Source: Paenibacillus odorifer
Lineage (GTDB): Bacteria > Bacillota > Bacilli > Paenibacillales > Paenibacillaceae
Reading direction: 5' to 3'
Length of the DNA: 64,000 nucleotides
Assembly (NCBI RefSeq): GCF_000758725.1
Contig: NZ_CP009428.1
Location: 4,712,001-4,776,000 of the forward strand
Shown: piece by piece, positions 1 through 9,050 of the stretch
Layout of the letters: each line of letters starts with the position of its first letter
How positions within the stretch are numbered: position 1 is the first letter of the stretch
Translations under genes and position numbers: made by a program
The notes under the pieces: model-generated
The model's input: only the letters and a program-made list of their open reading frames with translations
The model's database searches: none
What the model was told of the DNA's origin: nothing

Positions 1-983
1 CTCTGTTGTTCGATACGTTTTAAGTATTCGCTTGGATTGCAGCCATAATGCTTACGAAAGGTCGTCGTGAAATTGCTGACATTGCTATATCCGACCGAAA
101 CAGCTGTTTTCCCTATATTCAAACCTTCAACCTCCATATACCAGAGCGCTTTCTCCATCCTTTTTATACGTACTAGCTCGAAGATCGTCATGCCAAATAA
201 TTCGCGGAAGCCTTTTTTCAGCTTGAATTCGTTGATACCTACCCGCTTAGCCAACTCACGTATAGATAACGGTTGTTCGAAATGGATTTGCACCAATTCA
301 TGTACCCGCTTCAGATTGGTAATATCATCGTGCCGCAGCGTCATACTATCGCTAATAGAACCGTAACCATCAGACTCACCAAACAAAGCAATAAATTCAA
401 GGGCTTTGCTCTCCATATATAAACGTCTCAATGTTCCATGATAGGTACAGTGGATTATTTCGGAGACACATTTTCGGATTGCCGCAGTATCTGGATAACG
501 ATCAATATTGCCACGATGATGTCTAAGCCAGGTTTCCATTTGCTGTGTCTCCGATAAATCTCCGGCGTAATTCAGCAGTTCACTAGGAGCTAACCGTATT
601 TCCAGCAATTGATTGGGGACACCTGCTTTTTTCTCTTCATACACCTGAACATCCTCTAGAAAAAGGACGTTGCCCATTTGTTTATCCGTGTAACTTTCCT
701 TGCCGTTCCATTCGCAATAGATTTCTCCGCTTAGATTATAGCTTAGTTCAAACAACGGACAAGCTTCTTGAATGTAGAGCTTCATATCTTGTTCGTAAGT
801 TATGTCCGTATACATAATCTCCATACCTGGACGAATCCGTGTACGGGTGACAGTTCCCTTACCAATATGTGAAGGAATAGTAAGCCGTTGTTCCCATTGG
901 TTATGCTCAACATGCCCCTCTATCCGTTCTGTAAATTGATCAAAAAGATCATGAATTTCCATATTCAATATATTTAAAGTCAT
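1..983 (-). CDS. AraC-family transcriptional regulator (3' end cut by window edge)
   Basis: Open from an ATG at 983 down to the window edge with no stop, about 327 codons. The last ~100 residues are a typical AraC double helix-turn-helix (ISIRELAKRVGINEFKLKKGF, then VGYSNVSNFTTTFRKHYGCNPSEY), so only a few C-terminal residues are missing. The N-terminal ~200 residues look like a ligand-sensing domain of the PchR/siderophore-regulator kind, but I cannot name the ligand. A good 7-1-7 Fur box lies about 70 bp upstream, so iron-repressed expression and a role in siderophore uptake are likely (inference). It is divergent in role from the adjacent chemotaxis-type genes and is transcribed in the same direction, after a terminator. 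Confidence 0.85.
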   Translation of the reverse strand, partial: MTLNILNMEIHDLFDQFTERIEGHVEHNQWEQRLTIPSHIGKGTVTRTRIRPGMEIMYTDITYEQDMKLYIQEACPLFELSYNLSGEIYCEWNGKESYTDKQMGNVLFLEDVQVYEEKKAGVPNQLLEIRLAPSELLNYAGDLSETQQMETWLRHHRGNIDRYPDTAAIRKCVSEIIHCTYHGTLRRLYMESKALEFIALFGESDGYGSISDSMTLRHDDITNLKRVHELVQIHFEQPLSIRELAKRVGINEFKLKKGFRELFGMTIFELVRIKRMEKALWYMEVEGLNIGKTAVSVGYSNVSNFTTTFRKHYGCNPSEYLKRIEQQ

Positions 984-1050
984 CGCAAACCTCTCCTTCT
1001 TCGCTCCTTGTATACGATGAGTTACATAATCTCTACTCTAGCTCCGTAAA

Positions 1051-1065
1051 TGATAATTGTTATCA
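1051..1065. promoter_or_regulatory. Fur box upstream of the AraC-family gene
   Basis: TGATAATTGTTATCA is a 7-1-7 inverted repeat differing from the Bacillus Fur consensus (TGATAATNATTATCA) at one position. It lies about 70 bp before the AraC-type start, in its promoter region. The window also encodes Fur itself (17432-17896). Confidence 0.75.
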
Positions 1066-1089
1066 CTTGAAAGTGTCAACCTGAAATAC

Positions 1090-1129
1090 AAAAAAGCATT
1101 GGCGGATTTTATCCTGCCAACGCTTTTTC
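1090..1129 (-). terminator. Rho-independent terminator after cheB-like gene
   Basis: On the minus strand an A-run, a GC stem (GCGTTGGCAGG pairing with CCGCCAATGC) and a run of six T follow the cheB-like stop by about 20 bp. It separates this operon from the AraC-type gene. Confidence 0.8.
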
Positions 1130-1148
1130 AGAAGTAAAATAAGACCGT

Positions 1149-2252
1149 TCAAACTGATGGAAATGTGTCCCTTCGGTATCTCAGCTCCCCCGTAACCTCC
1201 ATAATCTTCGAGGCTAACAAATGCGAGGGCAGCTCGTAATCCACACAACCCAGCTTCGCCGCTGCTTCAGGCATTTCACTTTCAATAGAAGTTTCTTGCG
1301 ATTCTACAAGCGTTGATTGGGCACCAGCATGTTTGGCAGCTAGCATCCCTTTAGCGCCATCATTTCCCATTCCGGTCATTAGGATTAAATGCTGCTGTAG
1401 ACCAGTTAATGCAGATATAGACCCAAACAAGACATCGACCGAAGGACAGTGCCCATTCACTGCAGGCTTTTTCATAAGTTTTATTCTGAGATCTTGCCCC
1501 TCCTGAATGATGGTCATATGAAAATTACCTGGAGCGATATAGACGGTTCCCCCGAGCACCGATTGCTTGTCCTTGGCTTCCACCACCCGTACACTTGAGA
1601 ACCGATTCAGTCGTTCCGCCAATGCTTTTGTGTACTTAGGCGGCATATGTTGCACAATTAGCAGGGGATACGGGAAGCTCGCTGGAAGTGAGGTAATTAA
1701 GATTTCTAATGCCTTCGGCCCTCCTACTCCACATCCAATTCCCACGATCTGCTCAATGACTTCTGTACATCCACTCTTATCGTTTTTTTGTTTCTCTTGT
1801 CGAGCTTTCACTTTGGAGATGTTTATATTGTTAAGAATAAGAGTTCTTAAAGGAATTTCAGCGGCTTTCTTAATTTTGAATAATAACTCATCTTTTATGC
1901 TGTATAGACCAGGTCCATAAGATTGAGCTGGCTTGGAGATGAAATCTACTGCACCATTTTGTAGAGCAGTAATGGTTGCAGTTATACCTTCCTTTGTAGC
2001 TGAGCTCAGGATAAGTATAGGTGTTGGCCGCTGTGACATTATGCTTGTGAGTGCTACCAAACCGTTCAATTCCGGCATTTCTATATCTATAGCCACGACA
2101 TCGGGCCTGAGTTTTTGAACCATGCTGATCGCTTCGGATGCATTTCGAGCTACTCCAATGACCTCGAGGGTTGAGTCCTCCGAAATTAGGTTCGAGATCT
2201 GTTTACGCATGGTTACTGAAGCAGCTACAACGAGCACCTTTATTTTTTGCAC
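1149..2252 (-). CDS. CheB-like protein with receiver and methylesterase domains, active sites degenerate
   Basis: 367 codons from a GTG start, CheB-sized, with an N-terminal receiver (residues ~1-120) and a C-terminal CheB methylesterase domain (~165-355). CheB normally demethylates and deamidates chemoreceptors when its receiver is phosphorylated. Here the receiver keeps the phospho-acceptor Asp56 (AIDIEMPELNG) but the Mg-binding acidic pair is Ala10-Ala11 (VLVVAASVTMR instead of VLVVDDS). In the esterase domain the nucleophile Ser of GASTGG is Gly175 (GIGCGVGGPKAL), while the His (QHMPP) and Asp (MTGMGNDGA) of the triad remain. It lies 41 bp after the chemoreceptor gene, probably in one operon. 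The frame is intact, so it is more likely a pseudoenzyme than a broken gene; I did not find cheR, cheA or cheW here. Confidence 0.85.
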   Translation of the reverse strand: MQKIKVLVVAASVTMRKQISNLISEDSTLEVIGVARNASEAISMVQKLRPDVVAIDIEMPELNGLVALTSIMSQRPTPILILSSATKEGITATITALQNGAVDFISKPAQSYGPGLYSIKDELLFKIKKAAEIPLRTLILNNINISKVKARQEKQKNDKSGCTEVIEQIVGIGCGVGGPKALEILITSLPASFPYPLLIVQHMPPKYTKALAERLNRFSSVRVVEAKDKQSVLGGTVYIAPGNFHMTIIQEGQDLRIKLMKKPAVNGHCPSVDVLFGSISALTGLQQHLILMTGMGNDGAKGMLAAKHAGAQSTLVESQETSIESEMPEAAAKLGCVDYELPSHLLASKIMEVTGELRYRRDTFPSV

Positions 2253-2293
2253 TACTTCTCCTCTCCTATCAATGATAATACCCCTGACACTGT

Positions 2294-3892
2294 TTATTTA
2301 ACTTTAAAAATTGATACCAGACTATTTAACTCTTCTGCTAGCTGAGCCAAAGCATTGGCCGTCGTTGCCGTTTCACTGCTGCTTGCCGCCATTTCTTCAG
2401 TTGCGGCGGATATGCTCTCAATTGAGAACATCACCTCAGATGATTGTGCCGCCTGTTCTTCACTGGCAGCCGCAATTTCTGTTACTTTATGAGCGGTATC
2501 GTTCACCATCGTAAGGATATGTTCAAAGGCTTCTCCATTTTTTTGTGAAAAAGCTACTCCTTCTACTACAGCATTTACACTATGCTGCGTATTCTTCTGC
2601 ATTTCTTTGATAATGCCCGTGATTTGTTTCGTAGCCCCACTGCTCCGCTCAGCTAACTTTCTTACTTCATTCGCAACAACGGCAAAACCTCGACCTTGTT
2701 CACCTGCGCGGGCCGCTTCTATCGCTGCGTTCAGGGCTAGCAGATTTGTCTGTTGGGCAATATCTTCAATCACCGCAATAATCTCACCAATCTTATCGGA
2801 ATCTTCCGCAAGTCTAGACATTTGAGTATCCAGTACTGCCATTCCTTGTACGGAGTTCTTAACCACGATCCCTCCATCTTGAGCTATACGCATCGTTTGA
2901 TCTGAAAGCTCAGAGGCCTGTTCAGCACTCTGGGCTACTGAATTAATCGCCGCAGATAATTCTCGGAACAACTCATTCATCGTTTGTGCTGCACTAGCTT
3001 GACTCATACTTCCACTAGCTACTTCCTCTGTACTTGCTGAGATTTGCTGTGCAGCAGCTGAGACACTTTCCGCAGAAGAAGAAATGCCGCTCACAGTTCG
3101 TCTTAGGTTCAGAACCATTTCATTAACAGAATAAGCTAGCATTCCAATCTCGTCCTTAGATTCCAGATTCGACGTTTCGCTTAAATCACCATTAGCCACT
3201 TTACCTAGCAGGCGCATTACTTGATTTAGAGGCCGTGCTATGATCTGCGATATTAGAAGACCCAGACCAATACTGATGAGCAGCGCAACAATAGTAACGC
3301 TAAACGTAATCAAACGAGAGGACTGATAAAGGTCATTGGCATTAACAATCGAACCTTGAGCCTGCTTCATATTGATGTCTATTAAATTTTGCAGAAAGTC
3401 AGTCAGCTCTGTTGTAGCTGTTTGCAAATCACTTACAAGCAAAAAATTTGTATATTTCTCATTACTAATATTTGTATTATTTAATTCAATAGCCTCATCC
3501 AGGCTTGTGATATACCGTTTCCAGATCTCAGGATAATCCTTCATTATGGCTAATTCTTCAGCTCTCAACGCAGTCTTGCTATATTTACCCATGATCTCTT
3601 CAATACTTTGAACGTTTTTATGTATTTTATCTTCGTATTCTTTCTTTTCTGCCACTGTTTTAGCCATCGTGTTTATATCACGGATATTGATTCTATTTGT
3701 TAAAAATAGTTCATTCGCTTCTCCCAGATAAGCTATAGGTGTTAAGCGGTTTTCATACATGTCCACGATAGAGCGGTCCATCTTACTCAAATTCGTAATT
3801 CCATAGAATCCTACAAAGCACAATATTGCGGATACTAACAGAAATGCGGAGATTAACTTCACTGCTGTTCTTAAATTATAAAACCACTTCAT
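2294..3892 (-). CDS. Methyl-accepting chemotaxis protein
   Basis: 532 aa if started at the ATG at 3892, which has GAGGGG nine bases upstream; an ATG 30 bp earlier has a poorer site. Layout: TM1 (~8-30), a helical extracytoplasmic sensor of the four-helix-bundle type (~35-190), TM2 (~195-220), HAMP (~220-270) and the MA signalling domain. The conserved hairpin tip is visible (IEDIAQQTNLLALNAAIEAA, then GRGFAVVANEVRKLAERS). Such proteins signal through CheW/CheA; none of those is in the window. It sits between a two-component system and a CheB-like gene on the same strand. The ligand is not predictable. Confidence 0.92.
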   Translation of the reverse strand: MKWFYNLRTAVKLISAFLLVSAILCFVGFYGITNLSKMDRSIVDMYENRLTPIAYLGEANELFLTNRINIRDINTMAKTVAEKKEYEDKIHKNVQSIEEIMGKYSKTALRAEELAIMKDYPEIWKRYITSLDEAIELNNTNISNEKYTNFLLVSDLQTATTELTDFLQNLIDINMKQAQGSIVNANDLYQSSRLITFSVTIVALLISIGLGLLISQIIARPLNQVMRLLGKVANGDLSETSNLESKDEIGMLAYSVNEMVLNLRRTVSGISSSAESVSAAAQQISASTEEVASGSMSQASAAQTMNELFRELSAAINSVAQSAEQASELSDQTMRIAQDGGIVVKNSVQGMAVLDTQMSRLAEDSDKIGEIIAVIEDIAQQTNLLALNAAIEAARAGEQGRGFAVVANEVRKLAERSSGATKQITGIIKEMQKNTQHSVNAVVEGVAFSQKNGEAFEHILTMVNDTAHKVTEIAAASEEQAAQSSEVMFSIESISAATEEMAASSSETATTANALAQLAEELNSLVSIFKVK

Positions 3893-4039
3893 TTTCTTCA
3901 GCCCCTCATTGGCGTTAGTCATTTTTTAGTAATTCTTAGGAACTATTTCATCATATACGGTAAGCAGATTAAGGTAACCGAAAAAAAATAGCGCGACCAC
4001 GCAAAAATATTGCGTCATCCCGCAAAAAAAGCGCAGACC

Positions 4040-4076
4040 AAAAAATCCCGCCTCACAGAACCGTGAATGGGATTTT
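4040..4076 (-). terminator. Terminator after the ComA-like regulator gene
   Basis: Minus-strand hairpin AAAATCCC...GGGATTTTTT with an inner CACGG/CTGTG stem, 25-60 bp after the stop at 4101. It would separate the two-component pair from the chemoreceptor gene. Confidence 0.7.
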
Positions 4077-4100
4077 GATCTATTTGTTTGTTACGAATTT

Positions 4101-4763
4101 TCATAGTGAATTGTTGAAATCGGACTCCTTCAATATGCCCAGTCGTTTAGCTTTTATTGCCGCTTCAATTCTTGATTTCACATTTAGCTTCTGGAACAGA
4201 CTCGTTAAACTGTATTCCAGCGATCGTTGACTCATAAGTACAATCTCTGCTATTTCCTTGTTGCTTTTTCCTTTTGCAATCTCTGTCAGCATTTCATACT
4301 CTTTTTTGCTTATCTTCGGGTTTGCTTGGTCAACATTAATCTCCATTCCTTTAGATGATACTTTTCTTAACTGTTTAACTAGGGTATGAGGCAAAATGAC
4401 ATCTCCCCTTAAAGCACAACGCACTGCTGCAACCAACTGCTCTCTATTGGTCGTTTTTGAAATAAACCCAAACAGACCCGATTCAATCATCAAGTTAAAT
4501 TTGTTAGTAATTTCGTATCCGGTATAGATTAAGATAATCGCGTCTGCGTTTATTTTTAAGACTTCCTTCGCCAAATCAATCCCATTCCCATCAGCGATAT
4601 GAAGATCAAACAACATCACGTCAAACGTATGGCTACCCACCATGTTAAGCGCCTCATGGGCTGAATTGGCTAGGGTAACCTTCATATCTCCCTCTTGTTC
4701 CAGTATCATCTTAGTCCCTTCCATGACAGAGGGATGGTCGTCCACTAACAAAATTTGAATCAT
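4101..4763 (-). CDS. ComA-like response regulator (receiver plus LuxR HTH)
   Basis: 220 aa. Receiver ~1-120 with Asp8-Asp9, phospho-acceptor Asp53 (MLFDLH) and Lys of ISKT; LuxR-type HTH ~150-210 (NKEIAEIVLMSQRSLEYSLTS). Several stretches recall Bacillus ComA rather than generic NarL proteins: DDHPSVMEGTKMILE, the YTGYE turn and RSLEYSLTSLFQKLNVKSR. ComA activates competence/surfactin genes when phosphorylated by ComP. Here the gene starts 37 bp after a histidine kinase gene whose dimerisation box is also ComP-like, so the two are a cognate pair. The ribosome site AGGGGTG precedes the ATG. Target genes are unknown. Confidence 0.88.
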   Translation of the reverse strand: MIQILLVDDHPSVMEGTKMILEQEGDMKVTLANSAHEALNMVGSHTFDVMLFDLHIADGNGIDLAKEVLKINADAIILIYTGYEITNKFNLMIESGLFGFISKTTNREQLVAAVRCALRGDVILPHTLVKQLRKVSSKGMEINVDQANPKISKKEYEMLTEIAKGKSNKEIAEIVLMSQRSLEYSLTSLFQKLNVKSRIEAAIKAKRLGILKESDFNNSL

Positions 4764-4800
4764 GCCTAATACACCCCTATCCCCTTATTATGCCCCATGA

Positions 4801-7731
4801 TTAATCTGCAGGTATGGATATAAAGACAGCTAATCCCTTATTCTCTGGCGAAAGAAATCGTATGGTCCCATCCATACTGCGAACCCTTTCTTTCATCCCA
4901 TAAATCCCCATACTCTTAATAGAATCCTCTCCTAAAAGGCTCATTCCAATTCCGTTATCTTCATAATCCAAAAGCACCTGTTGCCCTTCACTAGCTAAGG
5001 AGATACGTACTTCTGTGGCACAGGAATGTTTAGCTGCATTAGCCAAAAGTTCCTGCACAATACGGTACAGACCTATTAGAATCTCGTCTTTTAACTTATG
5101 CCTGAAAGCGTTTGACTCAAAATATATCTGATAGTCGTTCCGCAACTGAGCAAATTCAAACAATGTCTCAAGTGAGGAAGCAAGCCCCTCATTGATTAAT
5201 GCTGGTGGCCTAAGCTCATTGCAGATAATCCGCAGTTCATAGATAACATCGAGTAAACCTTCTGTGATCTGTTCTAACTGCTCCTTTAGTTCCCCCGTAA
5301 CGGATTTATCACTTAAAAAATTATCAAGCTTACGATACCAGATGATCTGTTCTTGAAGTGCTGAATCATGTAAATCTTGAGCAAGCCGTTTGCGTTCATT
5401 CTCGGATAAATTAAACATAAAGCGTAGTAACCATGTCGGAGCTTGCTCGGAAGCCGCTAACTCAAGGTCCTTAGTTAGATCTTCTATGAGCAAAAAATTA
5501 TCAAATAACACACTAACATAACGGGTAATCGTCTTCAGCCACACTCGAACAGAACTTATTTCTAATAAAATAGACTTCTCATTAATGGATAGAATATAGC
5601 TTTTTCTTCGGAACTCTCCGATCTTAAGTGAATAGCCCCGCTCTGTCTCAATAATCTCGCATATTTTATCATGGTTATCTTCAACTTCAACCATACAAAT
5701 ATTGGTAACCCGCAAGACTTCTCTAACTTCTTTTAGTAATCGTTGTTCCATGTGACTGATCTTCATCGCACCAAACAAATCTTGCGAGAATTGATCAAGA
5801 CTCATCTGTAAGTTGAAATACCTTTCCTCGCTGTTCCGAATGATCTGCTCTGTAAGCTGTCTTTCCACCTCAATTTTTTTCCGATCACTGATATCCCTAA
5901 AGATAGAGATACATGCAACCTTACCCTTATATAGAATTGAGCTAGCTGTTACTTCTACATCGATAATAGATCCATCTGACCGCACGACCTTTTGTTCAAT
6001 AGGAGCTAATATCCGATTGGGTCCATAATAGATTTCACGCATCCGATCTCTAGCCAGCGTTATATAGTCTGGGTGGGCCCAATTAAAAATAGAGGTGCCA
6101 ATCAATTGATCCTCACTGCAAACTCCAAACAATCCTAAACAGGAAAAATTCACATAAAGGAATTTATATTCACTATGGAGTACTACCGCTTCAGGTGACA
6201 TATCAATAAGCAGCCGATTGAGTTCCTCGCTTTCTCTAAGTTCACTCTCCATCTGGACCCTTTTTGTAATGTCTCTCGCTACAATCACAATACTAACTAC
6301 TTCTCCATCCTCACCAAGAACAGGTGTACCCAAGCATTCCAGATCTATAATGTGACCTTTGATGTGAATAAACCGATTGTAAAACATCTTACATACTTTT
6401 GTCCGAAAAATATCCAAGATCTGTTCCCGCAACACTTCTTGTTCATCAGGATGAATATACTCCAAAATGGTTGTGTTCTTTATTGAACCAACAGGAAGAC
6501 CAATAATTTTCTCACAAGAGGACGAAGCAATAATGAAGTTCCCTTGCTGATCCAGAACCCCAATCATATCCTCCATATTCTCTGTAATAAGCCTGTACTC
6601 CGCCTCCCGCTGAGCCAGCCGCTTTTCCACCTCCACAGATGCAGTGATATCTCTTGCGATAACAAAGGTACCCACAATTTGATTGTTTTCATGTACAGGG
6701 ATGTTTTTCATCGACCAATGGTTAACTAATCCATTCTCGCGGACAGAAGTAACCGTGTAATGCTGCAGAACTCCGCCAACCGTTTTCTCAAAATAATCAG
6801 ACATCATATGCGAATTCTCTGCACCAAATAAATTCACAATGGATAAGTTTTCTCCGAATCTATTAAAAGCTTCTCCAGTAATTTGATCTGCCGCTGGATT
6901 GATAGCTACAATGCTGCCCTGCAGATCCAATTCACACACGATATCTGGGTTATGGTCAAACAGGGATTTGTAGCGCTGCTCGCTTTTTAATAGAACCTCT
7001 TGCATCTGCTTTTTTTCCGTATGGTCGATTAAGATCCCATTGAGCCGTACCACTGCCCCTGTCTCATCCATACTGGGAATGATCCTGACTTGGACCCATC
7101 GGAGTTCACCGCTGGCATGGATGATCCGATATTCACTAAGATTGCTTATTCCTTGCCCCACTGTAGTTATAATCTCTTGAATTAAAGGCCGCTCTTCTTT
7201 AGGAGCAATTCTTAGCCAAAAGTCATCTTCCTTCGCCTGTTCTGGTGAATATCCCGTGATATTGAAAATGGCATCCGATATGAATAACATTTTCCGTGAT
7301 ACGTAATCGTAAGACCAAATCGCCACATCGATCGTAGCAAACATCTGCTGATACAGAGAAAAGCTATTCTCTAACTGGGCTTGAGCATTTTTTTGTTCCG
7401 TGATATCTATGATTACGCCATCTATTCTACAAACCTTATGCTCTTGATTAAAAACGGGCGTGCCTATACTTTGAACCCACTTCAGCGCTTTTGCAGGTAA
7501 CTGCATACGATACTCAAGATTACATAGGTGACCAGAGTATAATTTATCTATATACGCATCAAACCGTTCAAGATCCTCACCGTACACATATTCACGTAAA
7601 AAATTGGGGTTATGCGGTAAAGCATGATCTGAACAGTCCACCCAATTCTCCAAAACATTCGACATTGTCAGCAAATTCGCTTCCATGTCAATAGACCATG
7701 AGGTCATATCCTTGTCACCAAGTGAATGCAT
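4801..7731 (-). CDS. Cytosolic sensor histidine kinase with five PAS domains, DegS/ComP class
   Basis: 976 aa with no membrane segment. Five PAS/PAC modules run in tandem (approximately 10-112, 122-240, 248-365, 375-495, 503-625; each ends in a DIT/DIS-type PAC motif), followed by a linker, a HisKA_3 box (NERKRLAQDLHDSALQEQ, phospho-acceptor His788) and an HATPase domain (N box LLANAAKHS, G box DNGIGM). It should autophosphorylate and pass phosphate to the ComA-like regulator encoded next. ComP itself is a multi-pass membrane receptor, so this kinase keeps the output side but replaces the input with cytosolic PAS sensing. GGAGGG lies 11 bases before the ATG. The signal (ligand, redox, light) cannot be read from the sequence. 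Confidence 0.92.
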   Translation of the reverse strand: MHSLGDKDMTSWSIDMEANLLTMSNVLENWVDCSDHALPHNPNFLREYVYGEDLERFDAYIDKLYSGHLCNLEYRMQLPAKALKWVQSIGTPVFNQEHKVCRIDGVIIDITEQKNAQAQLENSFSLYQQMFATIDVAIWSYDYVSRKMLFISDAIFNITGYSPEQAKEDDFWLRIAPKEERPLIQEIITTVGQGISNLSEYRIIHASGELRWVQVRIIPSMDETGAVVRLNGILIDHTEKKQMQEVLLKSEQRYKSLFDHNPDIVCELDLQGSIVAINPAADQITGEAFNRFGENLSIVNLFGAENSHMMSDYFEKTVGGVLQHYTVTSVRENGLVNHWSMKNIPVHENNQIVGTFVIARDITASVEVEKRLAQREAEYRLITENMEDMIGVLDQQGNFIIASSSCEKIIGLPVGSIKNTTILEYIHPDEQEVLREQILDIFRTKVCKMFYNRFIHIKGHIIDLECLGTPVLGEDGEVVSIVIVARDITKRVQMESELRESEELNRLLIDMSPEAVVLHSEYKFLYVNFSCLGLFGVCSEDQLIGTSIFNWAHPDYITLARDRMREIYYGPNRILAPIEQKVVRSDGSIIDVEVTASSILYKGKVACISIFRDISDRKKIEVERQLTEQIIRNSEERYFNLQMSLDQFSQDLFGAMKISHMEQRLLKEVREVLRVTNICMVEVEDNHDKICEIIETERGYSLKIGEFRRKSYILSINEKSILLEISSVRVWLKTITRYVSVLFDNFLLIEDLTKDLELAASEQAPTWLLRFMFNLSENERKRLAQDLHDSALQEQIIWYRKLDNFLSDKSVTGELKEQLEQITEGLLDVIYELRIICNELRPPALINEGLASSLETLFEFAQLRNDYQIYFESNAFRHKLKDEILIGLYRIVQELLANAAKHSCATEVRISLASEGQQVLLDYEDNGIGMSLLGEDSIKSMGIYGMKERVRSMDGTIRFLSPENKGLAVFISIPAD

Positions 7732-7750
7732 ATTGAGATTCCCTCCACAT

Positions 7751-7781
7751 AAAAAGCCCCCCCTTTTCGGGGCGGCTTTTT
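7751..7781 (-). terminator. Terminator after sigF
   Basis: AAAAAGCC(C)CCCC, TTTT loop, (C)GGGG(C)GGCTTTTT: a very GC-rich hairpin flanked by A and T runs, about 45 bp after the sigF stop. It ends the dacF/spoIIA transcription unit and isolates it from the PAS-kinase gene. Confidence 0.9.
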
Positions 7782-7827
7782 CTTCCTATTCGCTATTTCA
7801 CAAGCGTCTTTACATTTTAGCCATTAT

Positions 7828-8583
7828 CTACTGAGCAATCTGCTCGCGGATATTCTGCAATATTTTCTTCTCCAGCCGGGATACCTGCACTTGAGAAATC
7901 CCAAGGCGACTAGCAACCTCTGACTGCGTTTGGTCACGGTAATATCGAAGATAAACAATCAGCCGTTCACGCTCGCTGAGACCTCCGATAGCCTCATTCA
8001 GTGCCAGCTTATCAAACCAGCGTTCCTGTGATTCGTCAGCGATTTGATCAATCAGTGTGATCGGGTCGCCATCATTCTCGAACACAGTCTCATGAATCGA
8101 GGTCGGTGGCTTGTTAGCTTCCTGAGCAAATACCACTTCTTCAGGGGTAACTCCCAGTGCCTCAGCAACTTCACCGATGGTAGGCAGACGGTCCAGCGTC
8201 TTAGACATTTCATCCTTCATCTTGCGGACCTTATTAGCCATCTCCTTAAGAGAACGGCTAACTTTCAAGGTTCCATCGTCGCGAAGGAAACGCTGAATCT
8301 CGCCAATGATCATCGGCACGGCATAAGTGGAGAATTTGACCTCATAGCTGAGGTCGAACTTATCAACGGACTTCAAGAGCCCGATGCAACCGATCTGGAA
8401 CAAATCGTCAGGTTCATACCCGCGGTTCATAAACCGCTGCACTACCGACCAGACCAACCGGATATTGCAGCTAACTAGTGTGTCCCGGGCAAGATTATCT
8501 CCGGCCTGACTGAGCGCGATAAGACGTTTGACCTCCGCATCGTCCAAATAGGTCGGCGGAGCTTTTTTTGACTCTGCATCCAT
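7828..8583 (-). CDS. sigF: Forespore-specific RNA polymerase sigma-F factor
   Basis: 251 aa, the usual SigF (SpoIIAC) length. Region 2 is visible (NIRLVWSVVQRF, GYEPDDLFQIGCIGLLK, KFSTYAVPMIIGEIQRFLRDDG) and region 4 ends with the HTH SEVASRLGISQVQVSRLEKK. It directs the first forespore-specific genes after asymmetric division and is held by SpoIIAB until SpoIIAA is dephosphorylated. It is the last gene of dacF-spoIIAA-spoIIAB-sigF, 11 bp after spoIIAB, followed by a strong terminator. Confidence 0.97.
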   Translation of the reverse strand: MDAESKKAPPTYLDDAEVKRLIALSQAGDNLARDTLVSCNIRLVWSVVQRFMNRGYEPDDLFQIGCIGLLKSVDKFDLSYEVKFSTYAVPMIIGEIQRFLRDDGTLKVSRSLKEMANKVRKMKDEMSKTLDRLPTIGEVAEALGVTPEEVVFAQEANKPPTSIHETVFENDGDPITLIDQIADESQERWFDKLALNEAIGGLSERERLIVYLRYYRDQTQSEVASRLGISQVQVSRLEKKILQNIREQIAQ

Positions 8584-8594
8584 GGCTCCAACCC

Positions 8595-9050
8595 CTAATT
8601 GTATAAAGCTTTTTTCGAAACGATGGTTTTCTTCATTGAGATCGAAGTGCCGTGTCCCGGTTCACTAGTGACTTCAAATTCATCCATGAAATTCTCCATA
8701 ATGGTAAAGCCCATGCCCGACCGCTCCAGCTCTGGCTTTGAGGTATATAGCGGCTGTTGTGCCAGCTCCAAATCCTCAATGCCCCGTCCCTGATCCTCAA
8801 TGGTTAAATGTACCGTTTCGTTGTCCAGCGAAGCTGAAATAGTCACAATACCTTCCGGATCACTATCATACCCATGAATAATACAATTGGTGACCGCCTC
8901 CGACACGACTGTCTTCAGATCATTCAGCTCGTCCATTGTAGGATCAAGCCTAGAAACGAACGCCGCTACAACTACACGCGCGAATGATTCGTTCTCCGAG
9001 AGTGCAGCGAACTGCACGTTCATGAAGTTACCAGCCTTACCATTTGTCAT
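8595..9050 (-). CDS. spoIIAB: Anti-sigma-F factor / serine kinase
   Basis: 151 aa GHKL-type kinase: N box LKTVVSEAVTNCIIHGY, G1 DQGRGI, G2 SGMGFTIMENFMDE. SpoIIAB binds and blocks sigma-F, and phosphorylates SpoIIAA with ATP. The ATG overlaps the spoIIAA stop by 4 bp (ATGA) and has GGAGG at a good distance, giving coupled translation as in Bacillus. Confidence 0.97.
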   Translation of the reverse strand: MTNGKAGNFMNVQFAALSENESFARVVVAAFVSRLDPTMDELNDLKTVVSEAVTNCIIHGYDSDPEGIVTISASLDNETVHLTIEDQGRGIEDLELAQQPLYTSKPELERSGMGFTIMENFMDEFEVTSEPGHGTSISMKKTIVSKKALYN

